Of a DNA stretch of 64,000 nucleotides, positions 12,894 through 24,565 are shown one piece after another. The DNA lies in the NCBI RefSeq assembly GCF_905475395.1, contig NC_058337.1:65864368-65928367 (forward strand). The letters are read 5' to 3'. Each line of letters begins with the position of its first letter. Positions within the stretch are counted from its first letter, which is position 1. The DNA is from Chrysoperla carnea. Lineage: Eukaryota > Arthropoda > Insecta > Neuroptera > Chrysopidae. The position numbers and the translations under genes are program-made. Under the pieces are notes generated by a model. The model was not told the origin of the DNA. It made no database searches and saw only the letters and a program-made list of their open reading frames with translations.

Positions 12894-13450
12894 TATACCA
12901 TGTATATATGAAATATATCAAGTTATACTGAGTTTAGGCCCAAGTTTGTAACGCTTAAAAATATAGATGCTACGAACAAACTTTCGATATAGGTGTTCAT
13001 AAAATCACCTAATTAGTCCATTTCCGGTTGTCCGTCTGTCCTTCCGTCTGTGAACACGATATCTCCAAAACGAAATAAGACATCAAGCTGAAATTTTTGT
13101 GGTCAGGACGTGGTCGAGTTCGTAAATGAGCAACATTGGTCAATTGGATCTTTGGTCCGTAGGACCCACCTTGTTAACCGTTAGAGATAGAACAAAAGTT
13201 TAAATGTAAAAAATGTTTCTTATAACAAAATAAACAACTTTTGTTTGAAATATTTTTTCGTTTACATCACTGTTTACCCGTGAGAGTGCAAATTATGCGT
13301 AAATTATATAGTATGTATTATATGGGAATAACAGTTAAGTGTGTAAGCTATCTTTTTTTACTTATATGAGAAACAAAACAATTACGTAATCAACACTGTC
13401 TATACATGGTATTTCAACAATTATCTCAGTCAATTGTTTGTTTTCACTTG
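12894..13450 (+). repeat. Interspersed repeat family, copy B (apparently full length)
   Basis: It runs from TATACCATGTATATATGAAA to the CAATTGTTTGTTTTCACTTG end without interruption. It contains in order TTTAGGCCCAAGTTTGTAAC, GTCCATTTCCGGTTGTCCGT, GAACACGATATCTCC, the GGTCCGTAGGACCC inverted phrase, TTTGTTTGAAA, TTTACCCGTGAGAG and CAACACTGTCTATACATGGT. It is the best reference copy in this window, at about 557 bp. No coding frame. Confidence 0.7.
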
Positions 13451-14757
13451 TTTTGATTTAAGATTTGTTTTGTGTTAATAAAAAAAAAGAACATTAAACA
13501 AATTACTGTAGTTCCTAACTAGATGTTAGTTTATATTTTGGCAGTAATTTGGAGTGTGGTAATGAATTCATTATGATAAAAGTGCGCAAATGAATTCTTT
13601 ATCGCACTAGGGCGGTAAATAACAATTTTTCTCATACATACTGAGTAGTTCTTATGTGTTTGAGTTTTAGAACTTAAAACTGAAATTATTCTGTGAGAGA
13701 AAACGAATCGATGAGTCAGAGATTTCATAATCAATGAAGTTTTTGTTTGAAAAGTAAATAAATTCGTACCAGATCATTGATATTATTATTCACCAACACC
13801 GTACATATTTGGTGGAGCAGAGGTAAGATATCAGTGTCACATTCATATTATCACCTGTACCGCATAAAACTGACGCTATGGAGCTTAAACTTACTGTTAC
13901 ATATGGGAGAATTTTTTTCAGTATGATTCCTCGTGGGTTATTTCACTCGAAAAATTTCAGAATGACCTTGTGATCTCTATATGGAATATCACTTTGGTCT
14001 AACTATATATTGGATTTAATTATGAAGACATATGGCTAACCAATGTCTTAATTAGTATTTTTTCTTAAAATATTCAAGGATTAATTATTGAATATACATG
14101 GACTCTGTTCTACTCTACGTCCGCGAAATGTAAAATTAATAGTTTAAGAAGAGGTAATCATTTTCTGAACTCATGTCAACCATGTCCAAATTTATCAAAA
14201 TTAAATTTCAATACAATTTCATTTTATATGTAATTTATTTACGGCCAAAAGTATCCAAAATAGATAGACAAACAATAAATAATTAAAGTCATAATAATAA
14301 TATTAAAAAAAAAGAAAAAAAAAAGTAAATAAAATAAATATTAAAAAAATTTCAACATCAAACATCCTGTAACTCTAAAACACTGACTAATGCTTTTTAT
14401 TGGACATAAACATTACAATACACATATATTATACATAATACATAGAATACGTGTATGCACATTTTAGAATTTGTAATAAGATGAAAGGAATACCAAATAT
14501 TGCTTCTTTATGTCATTGACATTGTCTTATTACCATTTGGGGTCATGTCGACCCTAACTGACATTAAACATATACAATACAATAAATATACGATATCTAT
14601 ATATGTGCAACGCGAACAATTTTAATATACCACATATCTATAATGTAACATAACTATTAATATTCTTTTATTTATAGTGTATTTCTAACAGATTGAGAGA
14701 TTTTTATTAAGTATGTTATTATACCAAGAATACTTCAGTCTACTCAGAATTTATTTC
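13451..14757. other. Gene-free AT-rich stretch
   Basis: A 67-codon minus-strand frame at 13531-13734 has no recognisable similarity and unremarkable composition. Runs of A and TAAA near 14300-14345 are low complexity. No gene or element can be supported. Confidence 0.3.
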
Positions 14758-15433
14758 TGCATTAAATTACAGGAGTTATTTTTTTATTAAAATAGGTTCA
14801 GTATCACGTACTGAATGTGAATGCACAAAATCCTTTCAAAAATAGGCGGGGGAAGTGCCTCCATTTTAAGGGCAACCAAGACCAAAAATGGTAATAGTCC
14901 AAAAATGGTAATAATCTTTAGCTTTTAGGTTTTAGTCCAAAAATAGTAATAGTCCTTATTGCAGGTAATTAAATTTTCTGCCTTTTTGGCAAATTTTTTG
15001 TATTTTTTTTGAATTAGGTACTGACCGTTTATGACTTATACGACTATGGCAATTTACTTATTGATTATTTGACCGATATCTCTTCTAATATTTGTTTAAA
15101 CAATAAAATTCTAATAACTTAACTTTTAAATTTATAAATTTTCTAAAATTTTTACTTTAAACTTTTCTTTCTAAAATTAATATTATTGTAGATATTACGC
15201 GTTCAATATTGCTTTACAGCTACAAATAATTGAAAATTTTTTCCTTCACTAATTTACAGGAGTTTATCTAGAATAAAGCCATAAAGGTTATTATCATTTT
15301 TGGTCTAAAGTGTACGGTTATGGAGATATAGCCTAGAACGGTTTTTCTTAAAATGAAGGCACTTTCCCCGCCATTTTTGTAACGTGATACTGAATCTGTT
15401 TAAATAAAAAATAACTCCTGTAATTTAGTGCAT
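14758..15433. repeat. Fold-back element with distinct terminal inverted repeats
   Basis: The left end TGCATTAAATTACAGGAGTT and the right end AACTCCTGTAATTTAGTGCA (reverse strand matches) form terminal inverted repeats. These continue through a shared TTCAGTATCACG block (14799-14810 and 15383-15394 in complement), a GGCGGGG-type block and an AAGTGCC block. In the left arm a CCAAAAATGGTAATAGT phrase is repeated two to three times near 14883-14957. The interior is AT-rich and noncoding. Confidence 0.65.
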
Positions 15434-15591
15434 TATGGACAAGAAACTAGCTTCTATATAACCTGCAGTAACAAAGATCAAATTTCAAAAACACATGATA
15501 TAAAAGGATAAGGTAACATACATGTTACCAACTGTGTTTTCCTTCAGAAAATACGTGTTTTCTTTATTAAAATTACATTGTTTATTTATTA

Positions 15592-16103
15592 TACTATGTA
15601 TATATGAAATATATCAAGGTATACTAAGTTTAGTCCCAAGTTTGTATTAGTTATGCCATGTATATATGAAATATATCAAGGCATATTGAGTTTAGTCCCA
15701 AGTTTGTAACTAAATCACTTGATTAGACCTTTTTCGGTAGTCTGTCATTTTGTCCGTCTGTCAACACGATAACTCAAAAACGGAAAACGATACCAAGCTG
15801 AAATTTTTATGGCTTAGGACCTAAAAAGTAAGATCGAATTCGTAAATGAGCAATATAGGTCTGTTATAGATTAAGCATAAAAAATGTTCTTTATAAAAAA
15901 ATAAACAATTTTTTTTAAAAATAGTTTTTCATAAACATCACTGTTTACCCGTTAGAGCGCAAATTAAATAGTATGTATTATATGAGAATATCAGGTATGT
16001 GTGTGTGACATGTATGTATGTGAACAAACGATTGCATAACCAACGCTGTCTTTACATGGTATTTCAGCAATTAACTCAATCAATTATTTGTTTTCATTTT
16101 ATC
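15592..16103 (+). repeat. Interspersed repeat family, copy C, with duplicated head
   Basis: The first roughly 60 bases of the family occur twice in tandem. The first is at 15592-15648 (TATGTATATATGAAATATAT then TTTAGTCCCAAGTTTGTA) and the second starts near 15655. The second head continues into the body and ends near 16103. It lacks part of the middle found in copy B. Its CACGATAACTCAAAAACG segment is the uninterrupted form of the MITE insertion site in copy A. No coding frame. Confidence 0.65.
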
Positions 16104-17440
16104 CAAAATTTCATCTTTTTAAAGAGTTTTTGGTCCATTAAAATATGTTTTTATATATGAATTCATTTGCGAAAGAAATTCAACTGCGAAAGAAATGAAT
16201 TTTTGTGGCTTTGAATGATTTTATAGTAGTATCATATGACTGTTATAAGCTAGATTTTGTTTTAAGAGAGTTTTCGGCTTCACTGACCACAGATGTGAGA
16301 TTAGAAAATTAATGTGTCTGCGGATAAAAACATAAGGGTTAGGGATAATAATGGGTGTAGTACTTTATTTATTTTTGTTTAGCACGTGTACTTCGGTAAT
16401 TTTTGAAACCACTGATAGTGATAAGGAATAAATCGTTAAAATGTTATTGTTAAGCTTCTAAGAAGCAGACGCACGGGATCACGCAATTAGGTATAGGAAA
16501 TTTTTTTTTAATTAGGGGGCTTTCATTTGTGGGATTTTGAGGTCGCAATGTACTGTCGATGTTCCTAAGTTTCAGAACACTTTGTGGTGTATAGAAGTGG
16601 AAAATATCTTTAATATTAACTTTCCCGCGCAGTTGGTCCTGTGGTCTAGTTGAATGGAGATCATTTCCGTCATCAGTAACCTCAAAAACCCGAAGAAGCA
16701 ATTTTTCACTTTAAAACGAACAAGTTTCAATGCCTTTTTGTCTATCAAAAATATATCTGAAACTTTTTGTTCAAAATTTTCATGCAAGATTGAAGTTTCG
16801 ACATGCATAAGATTTCCACAAGCCGTGTGTTGTAAGGATTGACTAGATATAAATAATTCTTGTTAATTTGATAAGATATTTTTGTACCAGAATCATCGAG
16901 TGTATTCAAATCAGCTTCTCTAATTTCTTTGAATATGACTCAGTATCACAAAAAATGCACGGATTATATATAATATGTAATCCGTGCATTTTTTGTAACT
17001 TTTTTAATTAAGTTTTTCTATTACAACTGATACAAATATATGTACGTAAAAGTACAGTTAATAAAAGCTAAAACTACACTATTTTATCGATTGCAACATG
17101 AACAAACAAATGCAAATTATTTTTAATTTTAATTGTAATGTGATATTTAATGAAAAAGCATCGAATGTTGGATATCAGTTAGATAAACTAATTATGAGAA
17201 TGCAAAGAGAAAGAAGCATTCTAAGCTTTTTAATATAAAACTTAACATAACAATCAAATTAAAAGTTAAAACTATTGTGCATCTTTTTATTCAAGTTAAG
17301 ATCGAATCTTGTCTAGCTATTTTTAACAACAATTTTACTATGTACTTTTTACTCCACATTTTAACAGACTATTTTCTTTTATATATGTTTTAAATTTAAA
17401 CAAAAATAGGTTAAACAGCTTAAAATGCTTAACTTCCCAT
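16104..17440. other. Gene-free stretch with overlapping short frames and a hairpin
   Basis: Frames of 62-83 codons lie on both strands at 16450-16842. The block AGATCATTTCCGTCATCAGT near 16655-16680 looks like part of an interspersed insect repeat rather than a gene, but I cannot classify it. The rest is AT-rich apart from the perfect hairpin listed separately. Confidence 0.3.
16948..16996. repeat. Perfect 19-bp-arm hairpin
   Basis: ACAAAAAATGCACGGATTA at 16948-16966 is followed by an 11-base AT-only loop and the exact reverse complement at 16978-16996. An exact 19-bp stem in this neutral-looking sequence suggests a recent or maintained structure, or the remnant ends of a small element. Nothing in the flanks indicates a larger element. 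Confidence 0.75.
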
Positions 17441-18340
17441 TACCTCCACCATTCAAACTTCTAATAAATCGTATCGTATTTAATAATTTCTTTACATAGA
17501 TTAGTTCGTATCGTTAGACGTGCAAGAGTGAAGCTCAATTACATTCATAGAACATACTTGTAATTCATATATATACCTACAAGTCAAGCTAATAAAATAC
17601 CTTCACCATTCAAACTTCTAAATCATGTCGTATTTATACGGAAGCCTGAAACCTGAATGACTCACTGTCAATTTATGAGAAAGTGGCGTTACATTAGCTA
17701 ATTTTTTAAACATGTACTACCCACAAGTATAAAACCAACTTTTAAAAAAGTCACTAATTCACTTTCAACAAGTGCACTTGTGACTTTTGGCATTATGGAA
17801 ACGAACCTTTTTGAAGATGTCAGTGGGTGATGACTATCCTTTAATTAGACACTACCGAAACTGTCTGGAATTATTAATAATTATATGTCCGGATTTAATA
17901 ATAATATGATAATGTTTATAATTTGTCTTATGAAGTTAGTTCAAAATTTTCTTTAGTATTATTAAAAAATATAATGCTTTATTTGTTGATGTTTTTCTTT
18001 TGCATCTGCACATTTCTAATTTGTAACCTTTAAGAGTATTATTAAGTATATGCACATGACAAAATACCGACATCTTCAAAAGGGTTCGTTTCCATAATGC
18101 CAAGAGTCACAAGTGCACTTGTTGAAAGTGAACTAGTGACTTTTTTAAAAGTTGGTTTTATGCTTGTGGGTAGTACACATTTAAAAAATAAGCTAGTAAA
18201 TTTGACAGTGGGCCATTCAGGCTTCCGTATATTTAACAGTTTCTTTAAATACATTAGTTCGTGTCGTTAGACGTACAGGAGGACTCTATAACATTCATAG
18301 AACATACTTGTAAATAATATATCAAGCCAAGCTAATAAAA
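17441..18340 (+). repeat. Direct duplication of about 150 bp, second copy split by a fold-back
   Basis: Unit 1 (17441-17597) begins TACCTCCACCATTCAAACTT, contains TTAGTTCGTATCGTTAGACG and CATTCATAGAACATACTTGT, and ends GCTAATAAAA. Unit 2 starts at 17598 with TACCTTCACCATTCAAACTT. It is interrupted after 17636, then resumes at 18230 and ends at 18340 with the same GCTAATAAAA. The duplication therefore predates the insertion of the element at 17637-18229. Confidence 0.75.
17637..18229. repeat. Fold-back element with 6-bp target duplication
   Basis: Ends are TACGGAAGCCTG and its exact complement CAGGCTTCCGTA. Arms of about 160-190 bp (17637-17823 and 18070-18229) pair well, including AAGTGCACTTGTGACT and GGCATTATGGAAACGAACC. 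A non-paired centre of about 245 bp lies between them. TATTTA occurs immediately outside both ends (17631-17636 and 18230-18235). The intact neighbouring duplicate carries the sequence once, so the boundary is well defined. A frame at 18042-18254 is part of the right arm. Confidence 0.8.
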
Positions 18341-18456
18341 TCGTGTAAATAATTGATAAAATGAAAAAACCATAAACAATTTCCTTACATCCATCTTAAA
18401 ATACTTGTAGGTGATAAAGCAAGCTAATTTAAGGCAATAGACCAGGTACTTAAGTA

Positions 18457-18886
18457 CAAAACCTCCAATTTTTCAGTAACACGATGAATTTCGATACAGT
18501 TTTCGGAATTCGACTCAGGAACTAATGAATGCATTTGTTTTATTATTAAGAAACATCGGATGATCGACAGTACATTGCAACCTCACTGTCACCCCCAATT
18601 CCCATGTTTTTACTCCCCAGGTGCATCCAATTAATTTTACAACGTCGTATCCGTGATTAGCGACTCCGAAAACCTTCGTGTAACAAAATCAAACCCATTT
18701 CGATCATCTATCATAAACTAATTTAATGCCTCCTGGAAAATGCATTCAGAAATTAATTTTTTTCGCGAACTAATACAGTTTTAAACGAGTAAATTTTTTT
18801 TTAACACTTTTAGGTGGCTTCCTGAATCGAATGCCGAAAACTGCATCAAAATCCATGCTATCGGAGAAAAATTGGAGGTTTTAACT
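18457..18886. repeat. Fold-back element
   Basis: CAAAACCTCCAATTTTTC at the left end pairs with GAAAAATTGGAGGTTTT at the right. Inside, ATACAGTTTTCGGAATTCGA (18495-18514) pairs with the complement of CGAATGCCGAAAACTGCAT near 18828-18846, followed by the CAGGAA block. Total length is about 430 bp, noncoding. Confidence 0.65.
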
Positions 18887-18995
18887 AAATTATCTATAAG
18901 TGCTTAGATAATTACTCGTCTACAAGTGTGTTCATGTATGTTTCTAACATAAAAAAATTTCACTTGGTACAAGATATTTAATTGAATATTATACG

Positions 18996-19591
18996 TTTAT
19001 ATAGGTTGATTTTTTTAAAGTTTCCACATAACTTATTCAACACTGGATTGGAATATCAAAAAATCGGTAAAATATAGATCGCTTTATTATCGGGGGTAAT
19101 TAAAAAAATTTGTCGAGTTTTATTTCCGAGGGTAAGTTGCGAATGAACAGTTGTCAACTTCGTTTTTCTTAAATGGAACTACATATTTTTACTTTTTGTA
19201 GCAGATTCTGGTTCTTTGCTGAAAAAAATAACTTTTTTCTATAAATTTTCTTCTTAGATCCCAAATTTTGGCTCCTGATTTAAATATTTTCAGGTTAAAA
19301 ATTTCCACAGTTTTTAGCCTTAAAAAAAGCATAAAATAAAGTAGAAAAATTGGAGCCCAGAAAAAAAAAGCTAAAATTGATTTTTTGTGACAAGGAATCA
19401 GAATTTGCTACTAAAATAGGTAGTTCCATTTAAAAAACAAACTTTACTAAAATTTGCGCTGGAAGATGCAATCGGAAAATAAAACTAAATTTATTTTTTT
19501 GATTACCCTCGAAAATAAGAAAATAAGAAACCCGTATTTTACCGTTTATTTAATAAATTGGAAACTTTTTAAAAAAACCACCTGTATAACC
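18996..19591. repeat. Fold-back element
   Basis: The left end TATATAGGTTG, then AAAGTTTCC, pairs with GGAAACTTT and CACCTGTATAA at the right end. Further in, TAAATGGAACTACATATTTT (19171-19190) pairs with the complement of the AGGTAGTTCCATTTA block near 19420-19434. TAGCAGATTCTGGTTCTTTG pairs with the complement of CAAGGAATCAGAATTTGCTA. The arms are about 250 bp. Noncoding. Confidence 0.65.
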
Positions 19592-21543
19592 AGCCAATCT
19601 TATTATATTTTTATGAATATTTAACTGCTACTGTTTGATTGCTTTATAATAAAAAAATATATAATATTCTCACAAACCACAAGATTTATTAACACAACCG
19701 TCATACCCAAATTATTTCAATTAAAATTCTTATTATTTAAAATTTAAATTACCATATCTCTAATCAAATCATAACAAATATCAAAACTACTTATAACTTT
19801 TTAACATTATGATTAATGTTAAATTTTTTACCTGATCATTACTCTTTAGAGGTATAAACCGTAAGCCCATTGCGAAATTTTCTTAATTCTTTGTGTCTAC
19901 CTTTTGAAAAGATTGATCAAGTTAAAGAGAAGTTTGGTATGAGAGAAATTTAAAATTTTAATTGTGATTTGAGTGTCTAATTGATGGGAATTTAAATTAA
20001 ATTTTCCTGTTTTTCGACAATTTTTTTTGTTTGGTTATCATAAATGATGAAAAAGATTTATCGACAACTGGATAAGTAGAAAAATAACAGGAAATGACCA
20101 TACACAAACGTTATGGTAGTTGGATCCCAGCTAAATTTTCCAAATTTAAAACTAATTGGCGTTACCGACTGTTCGGCAAAGAGCGCCGACTATCCGGCTT
20201 CTTACTTTGTATGTATTTCTGAATTAAATGTTTTTCTGAATAAAAAGAGGAATTAATTTAATTAAAAACCTTGATGCTAATTAACATTTTTATTTTAGAA
20301 TTAATTTCAGAAGCGTTTCGGAACATGTTTGTTCCGAAATGAATGCCCCCGAAGCCGTGATCAGTTTAGCCGACTAGTCGTAGTCTATACAACCGACTAA
20401 TCAGTTAGTTTGGCTGTTTTATTAAATACTTGACTATATTAATCCAGTAACCTTGTCGCCTGAAAGTATGGACTAGTTTGCGTCAAATTCGGTAGTTTTG
20501 ATTTTTGGCAGACTTGGCAGATTTTGGCGACTATACCCCAAAAAGACAGTTTTCTGGATCCAAAAACAGAAATCGTATAATCACTCCAGGCCTTAAATAC
20601 ATTGCACTTTTTATCACCAACGCTTTACTCGCTTAAGAAATTTAAAATCACATATAAGGTCATTATTTACAAAAAATAAAATTCTTATTTTACTCTATTT
20701 AAGGAAATCAAACAAATTTCGTTAGCAATGTCATCGTTAAATATTTACAATTCAGCTGTTTTTTAAAATAACATTGTGTTTAGAATAAAAAAATTTTCAT
20801 GCTACAATCAACTATTTATATTAATATTATGTAGGTTTTTCATAAATAGGGCAAAGGGTTGGGTCACCTTCAGCATACACCAAATAATTGTCTTTCAATT
20901 TCTTGAAAGATACTGTCTTCGAGACAGCAATTATACGAAGTTTACTTACCAGAGAGCAAGGTGATAAATGTACCATGAAATACCATGAAATAGTTCACTA
21001 ATACATCCTGTATTAGTGAACATAGATTTTTAAAGATAGATATTTAATGTAAGTGTCCATGAAACAATTAGTTGTTACTGGGCTCAGAAAATAAGATGAT
21101 GATACTGATCGCATGTTGAAAGCTCCCGCAGATACAATCGGATAGAAGTTATTCAAGGTACATTGGAGTTTGATCCATGGTACATTATTAGCGTGCACCA
21201 TGGATTTGATTTAAATTAAAATTAATAAATTGGTATCTAAGGTACAACTCTCGCTCAAATTATGTGAAATACTAATACACCATAGCACTCACTCGGTAAG
21301 ATCAATACACTTTCGTATTATAATCAAATGGAATTTTTGCTGAATTCGTTAAAATATATCTTAAATAAATGACGTGTAAACACCAAACAATTTGTAATCC
21401 AAGAAATCGTATGTAGTTTATACATTTCGATTTAATAACGTTTGAACCGATATAAAGAATATTTCCTTGAAAAGAAAACTAACTTACATAGTTACAATTT
21501 CGCTTTGATTAATTTAAGGAAAATTATATTAGCAAAAAATATG
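19592..21543. other. Gene-free stretch with a 13-bp hairpin
   Basis: Between 20150 and 20430 a CCGACTA phrase recurs four times with short inverted partners, possibly the degraded end of a DNA transposon. At 20993-21021 there is a perfect hairpin (GTTCACTAATACA, 3-base loop, exact complement). No protein-like frame is supported. Confidence 0.35.
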
Positions 21544-21900
21544 TACTATGTGCCCAAAACATAAGGTGACATTGTATTTATTTTGAAAATTCTTTATTTA
21601 TTCTTCCAAATCAATTTCATTCCCTTCAAAGTAATCCCCTCCCGATGCGATGCACTTATTCCAACGGATTTTCCGATCTTCGAAACACTGGTTGTGGTCA
21701 TTTTCTGGGATTGCCTTCAGTTCCGTCTTCGCTGCGGCTTGAATCTCCTCTATCGTATCAAAACGGTGTCCCCGGAGAGGTCTTTTGAGCTTGCTGAACA
21801 GCCAGCAAAGAGATTCTTGAAATTTTTGTAAATGGGGAAGTATCTCTATCCGGATTCTTTTCAATTCCATAACTTCATATACGTTTCCTGTTAATAACAA
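21544..21900 (-). mobile_element. mariner transposase 3' fragment (decayed)
   Basis: The minus-strand frame at 21598-21900 contains the C-terminal signature of mariner transposases. LFSKLKRPLRGHRFDTIEEI is followed by AAAKTELKAIPEN, then a CFEDRKIRWNKC block and GGDYFEGNEIDLEE just before the stop. The region upstream of KLKRPLRG, which in intact copies carries the last catalytic Asp of the D,D34D triad, is not recognisable here, and the first two-thirds of the gene are absent. CFEDR replaces the usual CFEDW. Past the stop, AATACAATGTCACCTTATG and GGGCACAT resemble the mariner 3' end and inverted repeat. It is certainly inactive. Confidence 0.85.
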
Positions 21901-24327
21901 TCAAATTCGGGTATACTGTATATAGGATGTTCGATTCGATGTATTACTGTATCGTATTACAGGAGTGTTGTGTAGCTCATTCAATGGCCACCTTGCAGAG
22001 GCTTCCACGGTAAAATTCCTGTTTAATTGTACAAATTTTTATCGCCAGTTGGCGGTATTTATCTGATTTGAATTTGAATATTTTTACTGGTCTGAAAAAA
22101 TGATAAGTACATGTATTGCCATCTGGTAGTCGAAATTGTAACTACTCAATTCGGGTCTTCTTCTGATTTTAATTTAGGTACGAATTATTATCGAGAGTTA
22201 TCGAGTTGCAACTTCCAGTTATCAATAAACATAAAAAGCTTCACATTATGTTGCAAATAACTGCTAGAAGTACAAAAACTATTGCACTTGGAGCATATAA
22301 ATGAGCTGAATATAGCAGCTACTGAATTAATGATTCTTTTAAAATACAATATGTCACAAATTATCATATGGTCAGAAATTTTAGGCAACAAATCGTATGA
22401 CTCACAAATATTTTGTAACATGTTGATTAAGAAGATAACTTAAAAAAATTATAATGTACTTGGCGGGCGCATATCGGAAAAAATTTCCTTAATTCATAAT
22501 CTTTCCATAAATATTGCGGTCTTGTTGCCAGGATGTGCCAAAAATCGACAAAAATACTTGTTAATGTATACTTGTTGCCAATCATTATTTTCTTTATTTA
22601 AAAGCAAACACTAAACGATTTTAAAAAAGGTAGGTTCTCCGTCAGCTATTGTACACAGCTTACTGAAATACTTTTTTGTATCGACAGCTATTTTTTTGCA
22701 ACGAAATGTGACACATATACTTAAAAGTTGCTTTAACTCTAGTATAAGCCCCTATAAGGTGGTCATCGAATTGTCAAACACTCTGTATATTGCTTCAATT
22801 CTATTTAAACATTTCTTTTAAGTTGTAGAAAATTGTTTATAAAAGTCCAATTTAAAAAAAAAAAAAAAAAAATACAAATTATGTTATCTTTATACAAACA
22901 AATGCGTTCTTTAAAAACAGAAAAAATAGTAATTGATGGTCTCCATAATATGTTACATCTCTTCACATTCATACACTTACAATGTAATGAATATTATTTC
23001 ATAATATAATAAATATATTCTGTTTTGTTTACTAATAATTTATTGTCGTAATTAAAAAAAAAAAAAAGAATTGAAAAAACAATTATCATAAATCATCATA
23101 GACTTATATAAATTATGCACTTATAACTAGACTAGATAAAATATTTCTACATGTGACATCATTCATTTAACACTTTCTAATGTGTCTTCACCTCGAGATA
23201 ATTTTATCAAAAGGATATAAACTGCAGAAAACGTATAAGTTTGAAACGTTATTCTGTTCATGCCATATTTGATCCCAAGCACTTTCACAGGGTGATGTGA
23301 AAACTACATGTTGAAGGTAGCTACAATTTTTTAACACCATGAAGTTAGTCGATAAACGAAATGTCACTCACAATAGACAAAGATAGATAGATGCTAGATT
23401 AAGTGCCATCGATGAACAAAATAGATAGGTTTACTGAATAAGTATTTATGTTTACTGAATAAGTATTATGTTTTTACATAATTTATAAATTATTATATTT
23501 GTTTTCGAAGAAGTATAACTTGTCACGCGCGTGCATAAGTACCTACACGCATCCTTTTTTGTTGTTGATTGTTGGTCTGGTAAATATGTTTTTAAAAGTG
23601 CTGAATACAAAAATAATACCCATTCCTTGTATCGTGTCAAGATTTTCTTGCAAAACTTATTTAAAAAACAAAGAATTGAAAATTCGATTAATTGAAGGGA
23701 TTAGTAGAGGAAATATTAACCCTTGAAATTGAATTTGTACTTTTAAGCATGATGCTAGCCCCTAAACTGTCAGTTTATATCTTTTCTCTTTGAAATAATA
23801 CCTCTTTTTCTTTGAAACATTTTCTTCTTCTTAGCACGTTTTCAGATTTCTTTTTCCGTTTTTCACATTGTTCACAAACTAATCAGGAATCGTTAATTTA
23901 TTCGGATATGATCAACTGGCAATTTCCAAGACTGCAAAGTTCTCTCTACAGCCAGCATCCTTCCCTATTGTGCTCACGAATTCCACAAATTTCTAATTTT
24001 TCAAATGAGTGAAAGAAAACCTGACGTGATAGAAGATTGTTAATATTTAAACCAGTTTCGATGGATAATCTATATCTATAAAAAGCAGTTAAAAATGTTT
24101 GAGCAGTTTTTAGTTCCAGGACTGTATTACTTAAAGCCGATTTGATCATTGTTAGAAATGGTGGAAGCGCAAGGAACAGTAAATGTTATCTGTATTGTAA
24201 ATTTTGAAATTTATTACTTTTTCTGTGAATGTTAACATAAAAAATATAATAATTTTCAATCAAAAGCGTAAACAAATTTATTGTACCTCAAAGTTGTTTT
24301 AAGTAAAGTTGTTGTCATAATGAAATA
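21901..24327. other. Gene-free stretch
   Basis: Short frames (22188-22421, 23452-23726, 23812-24149) lack domains and overlap each other on opposite strands. Two poly-A tracts (near 22854-22871 and 23054-23066) and a twice-repeated TTTACTGAATAAGTATT phrase (23430-23468) are the only structure seen. No gene is supported. Confidence 0.3.
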
Positions 24328-24565
24328 AAAACAAGTGAAAACAAATAATTGACTGAGTTTATTGTTGAAATACCATGGGTAGATAGTGTTGCTTACTCTG
24401 TCACATTACACATACATAAATGTCACACATATATAACTGATATTCCCATATAATACATACTTAACAATTTGCGCATAATTTGCGCTCTCACGGGTAAACA
24501 GTGATGTTTGCGAAAAAATGTTTCAAACAAAAGTTGTTTATTTTATTACAAAGACCATTTTTTGA
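24328..24565 (-). repeat. Interspersed repeat family, copy D (truncated, minus orientation)
   Basis: Reads as the reverse of copy B's 3' half. It shows AAACAAGTGAAAACAAATAA, GTTGAAATACCATGGGTAGA, TTCCCATATAATACATACTT, CGCATAATTTGCGCTCTCAC and GGGTAAACAGTGATGTT, then TTTCAAACAAAAGTTG. The 5' half of the family is missing. Noncoding. Confidence 0.65.

Noticed and set aside
16450..16842. Three overlapping frames on both strands
   Set aside because: The region looks like an interspersed repeat; no frame matches a known domain, and none has credible splice or start context.
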